From contig JBOEGW010000003.1 of the NCBI GenBank assembly GCA_050633625.1, positions 1-64,000 on the forward strand: a stretch of DNA of 64,000 bases. The letters are read 5' to 3'. The notes beneath the pieces are model-generated. The model was not told the DNA's origin. It worked only from the letters and a program-made list of their open reading frames with translations, and did not search any database. The stretch is from JBOEGW01 sp050633625 (GTDB lineage Bacteria > Pseudomonadota > Alphaproteobacteria > Rhodobacterales > Rhodobacteraceae). The position numbers and the translations under genes are program-made. Each line of letters begins with the position of its first letter. Position 1 is the stretch's first letter. Shown in pieces: positions 16,605-23,984 of the stretch.

Positions 16605-17308
16605 TATACGTCCTCCCGCTTGCGTGTCGTGGCTTGCTCAATGCGCTTTTCATGCTCGCCTTGGATGATGCGGTGCACATACACGCCCGGCAGATGAATG
16701 TGATCGGGGTCAAGCGATCCGGTCGGCACGATTTCCTCGACCTCCACCACACAGATTTTGCCACAGGTGGCAGCCGGCGGGTTGAAGTTGCGGGCGGTCT
16801 TGCGAAATACCAGATTGCCGGTTTCATCCGCTTTCCACGCCTTCACGATGGACAGATCGGCAAAGATACCTTCTTCCAAGATATAATCCTGACCATCCCA
16901 GTTTTTCACGTCCTTGCCCTCGGCAATCACGGTGCCAACGCCGGTTTTGGTGTAGAAGCCCGGAATGCCCGCCCCGCCCGCGCGCATGCGCTCGGCCAGC
17001 GTGCCTTGGGGGGTGAACTCCAGCTCCAACTCCCCCGAAAGGTACTGACGCATGAATTCAGCGTTTTCCCCAACGTAGGACGAGATCATCTTCTTGACCT
17101 GCTTGGTTTGCAGCAAAATGCCGATGCCAAAGTCATCCACCCCGGCGTTGTTTGACGCAAACGTCAGCCCTTTAACGCCGCTGTCGCGGATTGCGCCAAG
17201 AAGCAGTTCAGGAATACCGCATAGGCCAAAGCCGCCCGATGCGATCAACATGTCGTCGGTGAGGATCCCCTCAAGGGCCTCCGCCGCTGATCCAAATACC
17301 TTTTTCAT
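16604..17308 (-). CDS. scoA: 3-oxoacid CoA-transferase subunit A
   Basis: 234 residues from the ATG preceded by GAGGGAGA; the open frame extends further upstream but without family similarity. The glycine-rich CoA-binding loop SGGFGLCGIPELLL is near residue 30. Other family segments are FASNNAGVDDFGIG and PAATCGKICVVEVEEIV. It is co-transcribed with scoB. Nearness to the hpa operon may be fortuitous, though both lie on routes from aromatic amino acids to central metabolism. Confidence 0.9.
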   Translation of the reverse strand: MKKVFGSAAEALEGILTDDMLIASGGFGLCGIPELLLGAIRDSGVKGLTFASNNAGVDDFGIGILLQTKQVKKMISSYVGENAEFMRQYLSGELELEFTPQGTLAERMRAGGAGIPGFYTKTGVGTVIAEGKDVKNWDGQDYILEEGIFADLSIVKAWKADETGNLVFRKTARNFNPPAATCGKICVVEVEEIVPTGSLDPDHIHLPGVYVHRIIQGEHEKRIEQATTRKREDV

Positions 17309-17519
17309 AGGGTCTCCCTCGTGTTTCACCTCAAAGCCTAGCAGGTCTTTTCGGCGCCTTCTATGCTGCATTGCGGCACGATGTCAGATTCTTATACAAA
17401 ATACAACTGTAACTCATAGTACGCTTGCGTACAATACTCTCGCATCACGGCACACCCAAGGCAGCTCAAATCGGTTCCAAACTGGTCCATACCGGGCAGC
17501 GCAAAAAACAAGAAGCCCG

Positions 17520-17612
17520 CACTGAAATTCTGGCTCAGACTGCGGGCACAGGCATGGGTGCCGTGGCGGGTTAAGTCATCCGGCAGATTTTGTCACATGC
17601 CCGCCATGAGCC
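17520..17612 (+). repeat. Dispersed repeat family R2, copy a
   Basis: Roughly 90 bp that aligns with 19685-19772. Shared blocks are GAAATT(C)TGGCT, GGGTGC(C/T)GTGGC(G/A)GG, TAA(G/A)TCATCCG and the following TTTT...GCCGCC-like part. I estimate about 70% identity by eye. It lies just past the 3' end of the methyltransferase gene. The rest of the 17309-17662 gap shows no gene. Confidence 0.55.
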
Positions 17613-17662
17613 ATTCGCGCCAATTGCTTTGCTACGCACGAAGGCCAGCTCCTCATCAAGAC

Positions 17663-18385
17663 CTACTTTTGCCATTCCATCATCATCAAGTAAGGCATGC
17701 GCCGATAGGACTGAACTCTTTCAGTGGGGCCACCTGAGGGGATCGGTTCGTCGAAAGATCGTAGCATAAGCCCCGCATTAAGAAATGCGGTCATGTAGGT
17801 TGAAAGTGGGCGGTGCCAGTTCTGGATGCGAAGCCCATCCCATTCAAACCAAGCTTTTTCTTCTTTTAGATAGTCCCCAAGTGGTCGGAGTTCCTCACCC
17901 GTTTCTTTACAGGCGCGTCTTCCGAAAATTGCGCTGGACGTCGCGAAGCTGGACAGGTTTCCAATAATGAGACGACCATTTGGTCGCAAGACGCGCGCCA
18001 TCTCGGTCGCAGCTTCCTCCAAGCCGTCAATATCTATCAAAGTCAAATAAGACACCACGAGATCAAAAGAAGAATCATCGAATGGAAGGTCTTCTGCATA
18101 AGCCAGACGGTAGTCTCCCGCAGGATGCCGCCTCCTCGCCTGCTCTATCATCGCCTGAATTGGGTCAATTCCGACAGTTGAAACGCCGTGACTTGAGAGC
18201 ATCCTGCAAAACCGACCTTCGCCGCATCCGACGTCCAAGACCTTTTGCGGCTTCAACGACATAATGCGAGCGAGCATAGGGTCATCGAGGACATGCTGAC
18301 GCGAGAAATCCCCATCATCGCCCATGGCATTGATCCACGCTGGTGCGGAGGCCTCCCATCCATTTTCGTTCGGGTCGCGCATCAA
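17663..18385 (-). CDS. Class I SAM-dependent methyltransferase
   Basis: 240 residues with a Methyltransf_11-type fold. Motif I is VLDVGCGEGRFCRML near residue 52, followed by the acidic end of beta-2 (GIDPI), the LPFDDSSFDLVVSYLTL segment near residue 100 and ARVLRPNGRLIIGNL. This is the UbiE/small-molecule methyltransferase type, not a nucleic-acid one. The substrate cannot be deduced. The gene is isolated, with no operon partner, and is flanked by repeat copies R2a and R1a. Confidence 0.8.
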   Translation of the reverse strand: MMRDPNENGWEASAPAWINAMGDDGDFSRQHVLDDPMLARIMSLKPQKVLDVGCGEGRFCRMLSSHGVSTVGIDPIQAMIEQARRRHPAGDYRLAYAEDLPFDDSSFDLVVSYLTLIDIDGLEEAATEMARVLRPNGRLIIGNLSSFATSSAIFGRRACKETGEELRPLGDYLKEEKAWFEWDGLRIQNWHRPLSTYMTAFLNAGLMLRSFDEPIPSGGPTERVQSYRRMPYLMMMEWQK

Positions 18386-18826
18386 ACCGCTCCATCATTT
18401 CCCAAGTGAAAGACAAAAAGTTAGCCGCGTATGCCCGAAAGTGAAAGCTGCCGTTCGCGCAGCCGCAGCGAATGCTCACTTTGTCCGCATCACCGCCGTT
18501 GCGTATCTTTCTTGGTTTCCTTAACCCGCTGCGCGCCGTTTTGTTCAATTGGGCCGTGCTGAGGAAAATGCGCCCCATCGAAGCGCACTTCAGGGGGTTG
18601 TTCCTTGCGACAATGTGCTGTGCAACGCAGGTGTGGCAATTGTTGTGGCACAGCCTGCTCTTCGTGCTCGTACCAAAAATCCAACTCCAAATTGCGCTCT
18701 TAAAGCAAGACCCGGCCAAAACATGACGGTGTTTGTCGGCGGTCTGGACCCTCCCAACGGCCATTGGGGGGCTTCACCAACGTCAACATTAAATGAATGG
18801 CGACCACATCCCAAATTTGAGATAGC
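18386..18826. other. Intergenic region with repeat R1a
   Basis: No gene recognised. It holds repeat copy R1a (18444-18540) and then ~280 bp without clear structure before the next gene. Confidence 0.45.
18444..18540 (+). repeat. Dispersed repeat family R1, copy a
   Basis: About 97 bp aligning with 21431-21530. Shared blocks include GCAGCGAA, GCTCA(C/T)TTTGT, CGC(A/G)TC, GCCG and TTTCCTT. Read on the plus strand both copies give a similar 26-residue string (AHFVRI...FP here, AHFVRV...FP in copy b), so it may be a decayed coding fragment. The opposite strand is similarly open. Confidence 0.55.
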
Positions 18827-19684
18827 TTGAAACTGTCCTCCCGAGGGGATCATTGTTGGATTGGTGAGAGGCCCTTGAAATTCATGCAACATGCTGTCTG
18901 CGTCACGGAGCCTGAAAAGAGACTTTTTGCTGAGTTGATCGTTCAGGGAATGCGCGTCAGTGGAGGGACACGCCTGAAAGGCATTACTTTCTCGTTCAGT
19001 CACACAGGTGATCTAAAGGGGAGCAGGCAGGACTTTTGTGATGTCTTCGATAGTCGCTATGGTCTCGTTGAAAAAATCTACGCACTCTGCGGGCTGACAA
19101 AAAACGATGTCTGCCTGTATACCGAGCAGGAAATTCGCGAAAAATTGCATGACCCGGGCCAATTTGGGGTGGACCTGACTTGGGTCATCGAAGGGTTTTT
19201 TCTCTATCTTCACGAACTCAATCTTGAAGGGGGCCATGCGTTTCTTTCCGCGACAAGTTCGAGCGGTTTTGTTGTGCCCAAGCACTTCGGCCCGCTTTTT
19301 GACGCCTTTGCGGACTGTGGATACGCTCAGAAAATCGGGGATGTTTTCGCCTGGTCTGACCGGATTGTCCCACATCTGGCAGTATACAGACGACCAAGAA
19401 GCGGGCGTTTCGAGTGGGTTTTCGACAGGCATATCGACAAAATGATTGATACGATGCCCCCAGATTTGCGCGCCCAGTTAGAGCAGATCAAAGCAGCCCA
19501 TGATGAAAATCAAAAAACGCGCTGGTATTTCACAAAATTCATCGAGAACCATTGGTACAGGGATCAATGGAATGAAGATCCGGTTCTTGCGAGCTCTGAC
19601 CTGTTCAACGGAGAGACCGAAACGAGCGAAGCCTGGGGTCGCGCGATTTCGCGTCGTTTAGGCCTACGTGATTTGTTCCCATGA
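18827..19684 (+). CDS. Protein of unknown function
   Basis: Up to 285 residues if the TTG at 18827 is used; an ATG at 18884-18894 (FMQHAVCV) would give about 262. I do not recognise a family. The protein looks soluble, with no signal peptide or membrane segment. The middle has LTWVIEGFFLYLHELNLEGGH followed by AFLSATSSSGFV, which looks like a Rossmann-type strand-loop end but lacks a SAM or nucleotide loop. The C-terminal third is charged and helical (WYFTKFIENHWYRDQW). It is a lone gene bracketed by repeats R1a and R2b, with AT-richer composition than core neighbours, which suggests acquisition. Confidence 0.6.
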   Translation: MKLSSRGDHCWIGERPLKFMQHAVCVTEPEKRLFAELIVQGMRVSGGTRLKGITFSFSHTGDLKGSRQDFCDVFDSRYGLVEKIYALCGLTKNDVCLYTEQEIREKLHDPGQFGVDLTWVIEGFFLYLHELNLEGGHAFLSATSSSGFVVPKHFGPLFDAFADCGYAQKIGDVFAWSDRIVPHLAVYRRPRSGRFEWVFDRHIDKMIDTMPPDLRAQLEQIKAAHDENQKTRWYFTKFIENHWYRDQWNEDPVLASSDLFNGETETSEAWGRAISRRLGLRDLFP

Positions 19685-19772
19685 CACGAAATTGGCTTTG
19701 GTGCGAACAGGGCTTTGGGTGCTGTGGCAGGCTAAATCATCCGCAGGGTTTTCAGATGGCCGCCGCCTGCCC
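19685..19772 (+). repeat. Dispersed repeat family R2, copy b
   Basis: Aligns with 17520-17612 (copy a) in the same orientation and begins directly after the stop codon of the preceding gene. Shared blocks are GAAATTGGCT, GGGTGCTGTGGCAGG, TAAATCATCCG and GGCCGCCGCC-like sequence. Confidence 0.55.
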
Positions 19773-19847
19773 ACTTTGACGGATGCAAGACGTTGACCAA
19801 AGGTTCGCATTCCTTGAAACTTGCCGATAACCGTGTTGGAGAACTTG

Positions 19848-20402
19848 ATGGAAACGGACACAGAGGTCGTCGAATATAGAGACATGACTTCGCCGCGCGT
19901 CAGGCTGTTCAGCGCGGTCGTGGTGATCTCGTTTATTGTCATTTTGGCAATCGTTCTTATGTCCGCTTTTGGATTGTTCGCGGGTGACGCCATGGATTTA
20001 ATTGGGTCCATTTTGCAAGGCGACTTCACCCGTTTGGGCGATTTTGTTGGCTATTTGGCTCTGCTGTTCCTCTGTGTCGGACTACCTTGCGGTTTGATCT
20101 ATGTTTCACTCAAGAAAGGCGTTCTCGCTCCCAATGTTGTGGTGGCAATTGACCCAAGCCAGCAGATTGTTGCGATCCATCGGGATCTCCCTTGGCGAAA
20201 GCCTCGCCACGCGGAATATGACTTTAGGGATATTGAGGCCGTTGAGCTGGCAAACAGTTCGCTGACGGCGAGTGAGCGACATGAAATTTCGCTTCATATT
20301 CGCGGTGTGAAGCGGCCACTGGTCCTCGCTGCCATTTTTGATGCGCAGGTGGCCGCTCAGGAGTTGCTGAAGCTAAAGGAGATGGGGCTACCAAGTCGAT
20401 AG
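19848..20402 (+). CDS. Two-TM membrane protein with a PH-like C-terminal part, unknown function
   Basis: 184 residues from the ATG preceded by TTGGAGAACT; an in-frame ATG lies nine codons earlier. Two hydrophobic segments lie at about residues 23-47 (LFSAVVVISFIVILAIVLMS) and 67-90 (VGYLALLFLCVGLPCGLIYV). The soluble C-terminus has alternating strands around VVAIDPSQQIVAIHRDLPW, reminiscent of bacterial PH-like domains next to membrane segments. It is probably an inner-membrane protein. It is alone between repeat R2b and the SUMF1-type gene. The PH resemblance is weak. Confidence 0.65.
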   Translation: METDTEVVEYRDMTSPRVRLFSAVVVISFIVILAIVLMSAFGLFAGDAMDLIGSILQGDFTRLGDFVGYLALLFLCVGLPCGLIYVSLKKGVLAPNVVVAIDPSQQIVAIHRDLPWRKPRHAEYDFRDIEAVELANSSLTASERHEISLHIRGVKRPLVLAAIFDAQVAAQELLKLKEMGLPSR

Positions 20403-20745
20403 GGTGCCTTAGTGTTTGCGCAAAGCGACTTTGTGGTCCTCACAGGGATATCTTTCGCTTATCGCTAACCGTTCGCGGGCGTCTAGAGCGGGTGTAACGA
20501 GCGGCTTTCTTCGCGCCCTAACCTTTCGGTGGCCCTTTATTCAACCTCTGCTTTCTGCCCCTCGCGCGCCGCTCAAAGGCAGCACCGGGAGCACCCAAAT
20601 GTCTTGTGCTAAAGCACAGTCCGACTGTAGGTTCTATTCACTTTGAGCCAACGAGACGACAAAAAAATCGCAACGTTACTCGTTTGAGAACCCTCGGCTG
20701 AAAACTCTTGTGTCGGTTTCTCAAACGTAACCCAAGGATTAAGAT
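20403..20745. other. Intergenic region before the SUMF1-type gene
   Basis: No gene or clear repeat is seen. The right end must contain the promoter and ribosome binding site (CCAAGGATTAAG) of the next gene. Confidence 0.4.
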
Positions 20746-21414
20746 GTGGTAGATCAAGTTGGTCCGAAAATGGTGTCGATTCCGCAGGGTGTGGTCTCAC
20801 TTCGCGACGACCGAACCCAGAAGAAATGGAAAACGGAAATAGCGCAGTTTTCTTTGGCCTGCTGCCCCACCGATCAAGAACTCTATGCTGAAGTTGTCGG
20901 AACATGGCCTTCGAGCAAGAGAGACGGAAAATGCCCGGTTGAATCTGTGACCTGGTACGACGCCGTTCACTTTTGCAATGCGCTCTCAAGGTTAAATGGC
21001 CTCCAAGAAGCTTATGAGCTTCATTCTGAGGAAGGTGACGTCAAAGTGACTGAAAACAGCATGGGATACCGCCTTCCGAGTGAGGCAGAATGGCAATATG
21101 CTTGTCAGGCAGGTGAACGCGCCCCCCGTTACGGCGCCTTAGACGACATCGGTTGGTATGCCCTGAACTCAAGCGGCACCACACATCCCACAGGCGAAAA
21201 ACAGCCAAATTCATGGGGGGTGTACGACATGCTCGGAAACGTTTGGGAGTGGTGCTCGGACGTCTATGATCCTGCGGTATACGGATCATACCGTATTTTT
21301 CGGGGCGGCGGTTGGGCCGATCAAGAGCGCGGGTGCCTAGCAACAAACCGAAGGCGAAGCCATCCGACTTTTGCCATTGATGATCTTGGATTTCGCGTGG
21401 CGCGGTCTCATTAG
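20746..21414 (+). CDS. SUMF1/EgtB/PvdO-domain (formylglycine-generating-enzyme-like) protein
   Basis: 222 residues from a GTG with AAGGA upstream; the ATG two bases earlier is out of frame. The domain is plain: PVESVTWYDAVHFCNALS (near 64), YRLPSEAEWQYAC (near 105), SWGVYDMLGNVWEWCSD (near 155), FRGGGWADQ and LGFRVAR at the end. Members install formylglycine in sulfatases, act in ergothioneine or pyoverdine synthesis, or bind ligands in diversity-generating systems. The position of the first active-site Cys of true formylglycine-generating enzymes seems not to hold Cys here; only one Cys is seen, in RGCLATNRR. A classical FGE role is therefore doubtful. No sulfatase is nearby. Confidence 0.8.
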   Translation: MVDQVGPKMVSIPQGVVSLRDDRTQKKWKTEIAQFSLACCPTDQELYAEVVGTWPSSKRDGKCPVESVTWYDAVHFCNALSRLNGLQEAYELHSEEGDVKVTENSMGYRLPSEAEWQYACQAGERAPRYGALDDIGWYALNSSGTTHPTGEKQPNSWGVYDMLGNVWEWCSDVYDPAVYGSYRIFRGGGWADQERGCLATNRRRSHPTFAIDDLGFRVARSH

Positions 21415-21430
21415 GAACCGGGTCATATTC

Positions 21431-21530
21431 AAAAGCGGTCGCTCGGGCACTTGCAGCGAAAGCTCATTTTGTGCGCGTCTGTGCCGCTGTATTTCTTCCT
21501 CGTTTTCCTTGCTCCGCCGTACGCTGTGGC
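21431..21530 (+). repeat. Dispersed repeat family R1, copy b
   Basis: Aligns with copy a at 18444-18540 in the same orientation, starting 16 bp after the SUMF1-type gene. The plus-strand translation KAVARALAAKAHFVRV...FP mirrors copy a at most positions. Confidence 0.55.
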
Positions 21531-21602
21531 TGTGAAGACCATCAAACAGAGAGAAACCGTCATTACTTCAGGAGCCTGACACCGCCGCGCGCGACGGGCT
21601 TT

Positions 21603-21718
21603 GGCGGCGGGGCACTTTTTGCGCCTAGGCGGCGGGGCACTTTTTGCGCCTAGGCGGCAGCGCACTTTTTGCGCTTAGGCGGCGGGGCACTTTTTGCGCC
21701 TAGGCGGCGGGCCAGGGC
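21603..21718. repeat. 25-bp tandem repeat, four units plus a partial fifth
   Basis: Units begin at 21603, 21628, 21653 and 21678, with a partial at 21703. Each consists of GGCGGCGGGG followed by CACTTTTTGCGCCTA. Units 1, 2 and 4 are identical; unit 3 differs at a few bases. Each can form a small hairpin, GGCAC-TTTTT-GCGCC (one wobble pair). The array covers the end of the DUF2218 gene: unit 4 ends in its stop codon (CTA on plus, TAG on minus), and every unit carries the same stop triplet. Confidence 0.9.
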
Positions 21719-21987
21719 ATATGTTCGAATTCCTCGCGGAACGCAAAGCGTGCAAGGTGGCGATCAATCACATCCTGCGCGACGGGAATACCGGCTTCAT
21801 CCTCAACACTGACCTGAATCCAAAGCCCCTTTTCATCAGCCTTCATCACCGCAGGCCCCGAACGCAGCGCCACGCGGCCCTCGGTTGGGGTGAACTCAAC
21901 CTCCGTCTTATGACCGAAGTGCTTGCACAGTTGTTGCAGGTATTTTGAACCATGCTCCGTAGGAAGAAACGCTTCTGACGTTACCAT
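21700..21987 (-). CDS. DUF2218-domain protein
   Basis: 95 residues from the MVTSEAFLP start; the longer open frame adds unlikely sequence. The body TEHGSKYLQQLCKHFGHKT ... VALRSGPAVMKADE ... DVIDRHLARFAFREEFEHMPW matches the short DUF2218 family, which often accompanies siderophore or iron-responsive genes in other bacteria; none is adjacent here. The fold is predicted as a compact alpha/beta domain and the function is unknown. Its last codons (PAA, stop) are part of the 25-bp tandem repeat. Confidence 0.75.
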   Translation of the reverse strand: MVTSEAFLPTEHGSKYLQQLCKHFGHKTEVEFTPTEGRVALRSGPAVMKADEKGLWIQVSVEDEAGIPVAQDVIDRHLARFAFREEFEHMPWPAA

Positions 21988-22213
21988 GTATCTGTCTTTC
22001 CGATATATCCGACTATTTTTATCAGAATACACCTTTTTACCATTTCCACAAGCCTTTGCTGCGTTTTGGCCTGCAAGGCTGCCTTGACAATTCGCCCCGT
22101 TAAGGGCATGTTCATGGAGGTGATACACAGTGATCGCCACTGCAAGGAGTATGGACATGCTATTCGATGGCAAAGGCATTCTCGCCTAAATTCACGATAA
22201 CAAAGGTAATTTG

Positions 22214-22915
22214 ATGGCCGCAATCTTTTTTGGATTTCTGGCTTCTTTTGCGTTTGTTGGCTACCACTTGTATCAGATCTACCCATTTGTGGGCCTTAAT
22301 GACTTACAAGATGTGGGCCTTAATCACTTACAAGACCCCCAAGAAACCGCCCGCGTTTGGCTCGTTCTTTTTGGGACTTTTGTCGCCTTTTTGACCTTCG
22401 CAGGAACGCACTACTTCAAACATAAATCTGAGAAATTCGCAAACGCCCTGTCCGCGTTGCAGTCTTTGCGAACAGACAAAGACTATATCGAAGCCGCGCG
22501 CACGATCAAAAAAACCCTGAATGACGATTTTTCTCGCCCGGTCTCCGGCCCACTCTATCGTCAACTCATCGGCACCGGCGAGGGGCTTGATGCTTGCGCT
22601 AAATGCGGCCGTGCTGCCTCAAACGACAAGAGCGATAATTTTAAATATGCTGTCGATTTCACCCTAAACCAATATGAATTTCTTGCGGCTTCAGCGCGTA
22701 TCGGGTCGGTCGAACTGGAACTTCTGAGGCAAACCGTTCGCGGTACGATTTTGGGATTGCTCACGACTTTTGAGCCTTACGTTCGGGCTGAGCGGCTCCA
22801 AAACCCCCTCGTCTGGTCCAACTTAACATGGCTCGCGAATGAGTTTGCCCCTGCCGATTGGGCCTTTCACGATGGGCGCCTCGGGCCTCGACCTCATTTC
22901 GCTTCGGGCTTCTAG
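22214..22915 (+). CDS. DUF4760-like membrane-anchored protein
   Basis: 233 residues. Two hydrophobic segments at about 2-22 and 48-66 (ARVWLVLFGTFVAFLTFAG) precede a helical cytoplasmic domain. NQYEFLAASARIGSVELELLRQ and the following RGTILGLLTTFEPYVRAERL are typical of DUF4760-type proteins (compare NYFE...A..I..G.ID). Function unknown; such proteins recur near phage or defence loci, but no such neighbour is recognised. The loop between the membrane segments contains an exact in-frame 8-residue duplication (VGLNDLQD / VGLNHLQD). Confidence 0.6.
   Translation: MAAIFFGFLASFAFVGYHLYQIYPFVGLNDLQDVGLNHLQDPQETARVWLVLFGTFVAFLTFAGTHYFKHKSEKFANALSALQSLRTDKDYIEAARTIKKTLNDDFSRPVSGPLYRQLIGTGEGLDACAKCGRAASNDKSDNFKYAVDFTLNQYEFLAASARIGSVELELLRQTVRGTILGLLTTFEPYVRAERLQNPLVWSNLTWLANEFAPADWAFHDGRLGPRPHFASGF
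22289..22336 (+). repeat. In-frame 24-bp tandem duplication
   Basis: Two adjacent 24-bp copies differing at only two positions, within the DUF4760-like gene. They add eight residues to the inter-helix loop without shifting the frame. The near identity implies a recent duplication. Confidence 0.9.
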
Positions 22916-23127
22916 CGTTTCGACCTCCGCCTTCCTTCGTGGAAAACTTCAGCCCGCCACCTATCTTTGTGCTTCCTGATTGACGCCATGCGTAGCCCGT
23001 GCGGAATTTATGCGTAGAGCCATGCCAATTAAGGCGGTGCGCTGGCAAGCATAAACTGCATAAATCGGCTTATTTTCGTGAATTTGCTAAGCAATGCTAC
23101 CGTATTGATAGCATTAAAATGCAAGTT

Positions 23128-23214
23128 TGGTGCGGTCGAGAAGACTCGAACTTCCACGGGTGTTACCCCACAGCGACCTCAACGCTGCGCGTCTACCAAT
23201 TCCGCCACGACCGC
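23128..23214 (-). tRNA. tRNA-Leu (anticodon GAG)
   Basis: The minus strand gives acceptor GCGGTCG, a D arm with GGCGGAATTGGTAGACGC, anticodon loop TTGAGGT (GAG; complement at 23178-23180), a long class II variable arm, T loop TTCGAGT, acceptor CGACCGC, discriminator A and an encoded CCA (23128-23130). All features of bacterial tRNA-Leu are present. Its 3' end faces the accessory patch on the left. Confidence 0.95.
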
Positions 23215-23345
23215 ACGATCTAGGCTTGGTGGCGCGGGAATAGCGCGGGATTGCGGTGATGTGAAGGGGCAAATTGTGAAATTCTGAACTTTCTGCGCTC
23301 CTTCTCTGCGGCCCTCTCTCTGCGCCCCCTTCTGTGCGCCGCTGT

Positions 23346-23885
23346 TTACGCGCCGCTCTCTGCACCATTGCTTTCCCCTTCCCTCGCTTGCTCCGCGGAT
23401 GCGACCTCGCGAAAACCACGGGGAAAGCCGAAATGGGCGGTCGTGAGCGTTGCCAGCGCAAAGGCAACTGTAAAGCCCGCGACAGGCGCGGCACCGAACA
23501 AGGCCTCATTCATCAAACGCCCCGGCAACAGCGTGAACAGCCCCGCCACACCGAGCGACCAAAACGCTGTGCCTTTCAGAATCAACTCGTGGCGGCGCAC
23601 ATGCCCCCGCAACACCTCGCGCAATGCCCAGATCACGTTATAAATCACCACAACCGACAAAAGATGGATCGGTGAAAACGGCCCCACAAGCCGAATGCCA
23701 GTGATCCAGAACGAAGAAATAGACGTGACGAGCATCGCGCAGACCCAGACATAACCTGCCACTTTGTGAATACGATCTTTGCGCCGGCGAAACAGGGTAA
23801 ACGGCAAGAGCGCGATTGTGAGCAGTGCCGCCAAAACGTGCAGTTGGATGGCCGGGCCTGCGGAGAGAAGTGGATCAAGGGTCAT
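23346..23885 (-). CDS. DUF2306-type membrane protein
   Basis: 179 residues from the ATG with AGAAGG upstream. At least four hydrophobic helices are visible (LHVLAALLTIALLPFTLF, VAGYVWVCAMLVTSISSFWI, IHLLSVVVIYNVIWAL, FWSLGVAGLFTLLPGR). The pattern HVLAALLTIALLPFTLFRRRKDRIHKVAGYVWV, with conserved His residues on successive helices, fits DUF2306, a family resembling small haem- or quinone-binding membrane proteins; that biochemistry is unproven. It is divergent from the LytTR gene with about 100 bp between. Confidence 0.75.
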   Translation of the reverse strand: MTLDPLLSAGPAIQLHVLAALLTIALLPFTLFRRRKDRIHKVAGYVWVCAMLVTSISSFWITGIRLVGPFSPIHLLSVVVIYNVIWALREVLRGHVRRHELILKGTAFWSLGVAGLFTLLPGRLMNEALFGAAPVAGFTVAFALATLTTAHFGFPRGFREVASAEQAREGESNGAESGA

Positions 23886-23984
23886 GTCGTTGCCTTCTTG
23901 TCTAAGCGGTTTCAAACTGGCAGGTGTTTGGAACGGCTCTGCATGTCTTGCACGAGCCATTGCGTAACTGAGCCGGAGACATTC

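Noticed and set aside
17309..23127. Integron or prophage
   Set aside because: No integrase, recombinase, phage structural gene or attC-like palindromic sites were recognised; the repeats R1 and R2 are too diverged and do not resemble attC.
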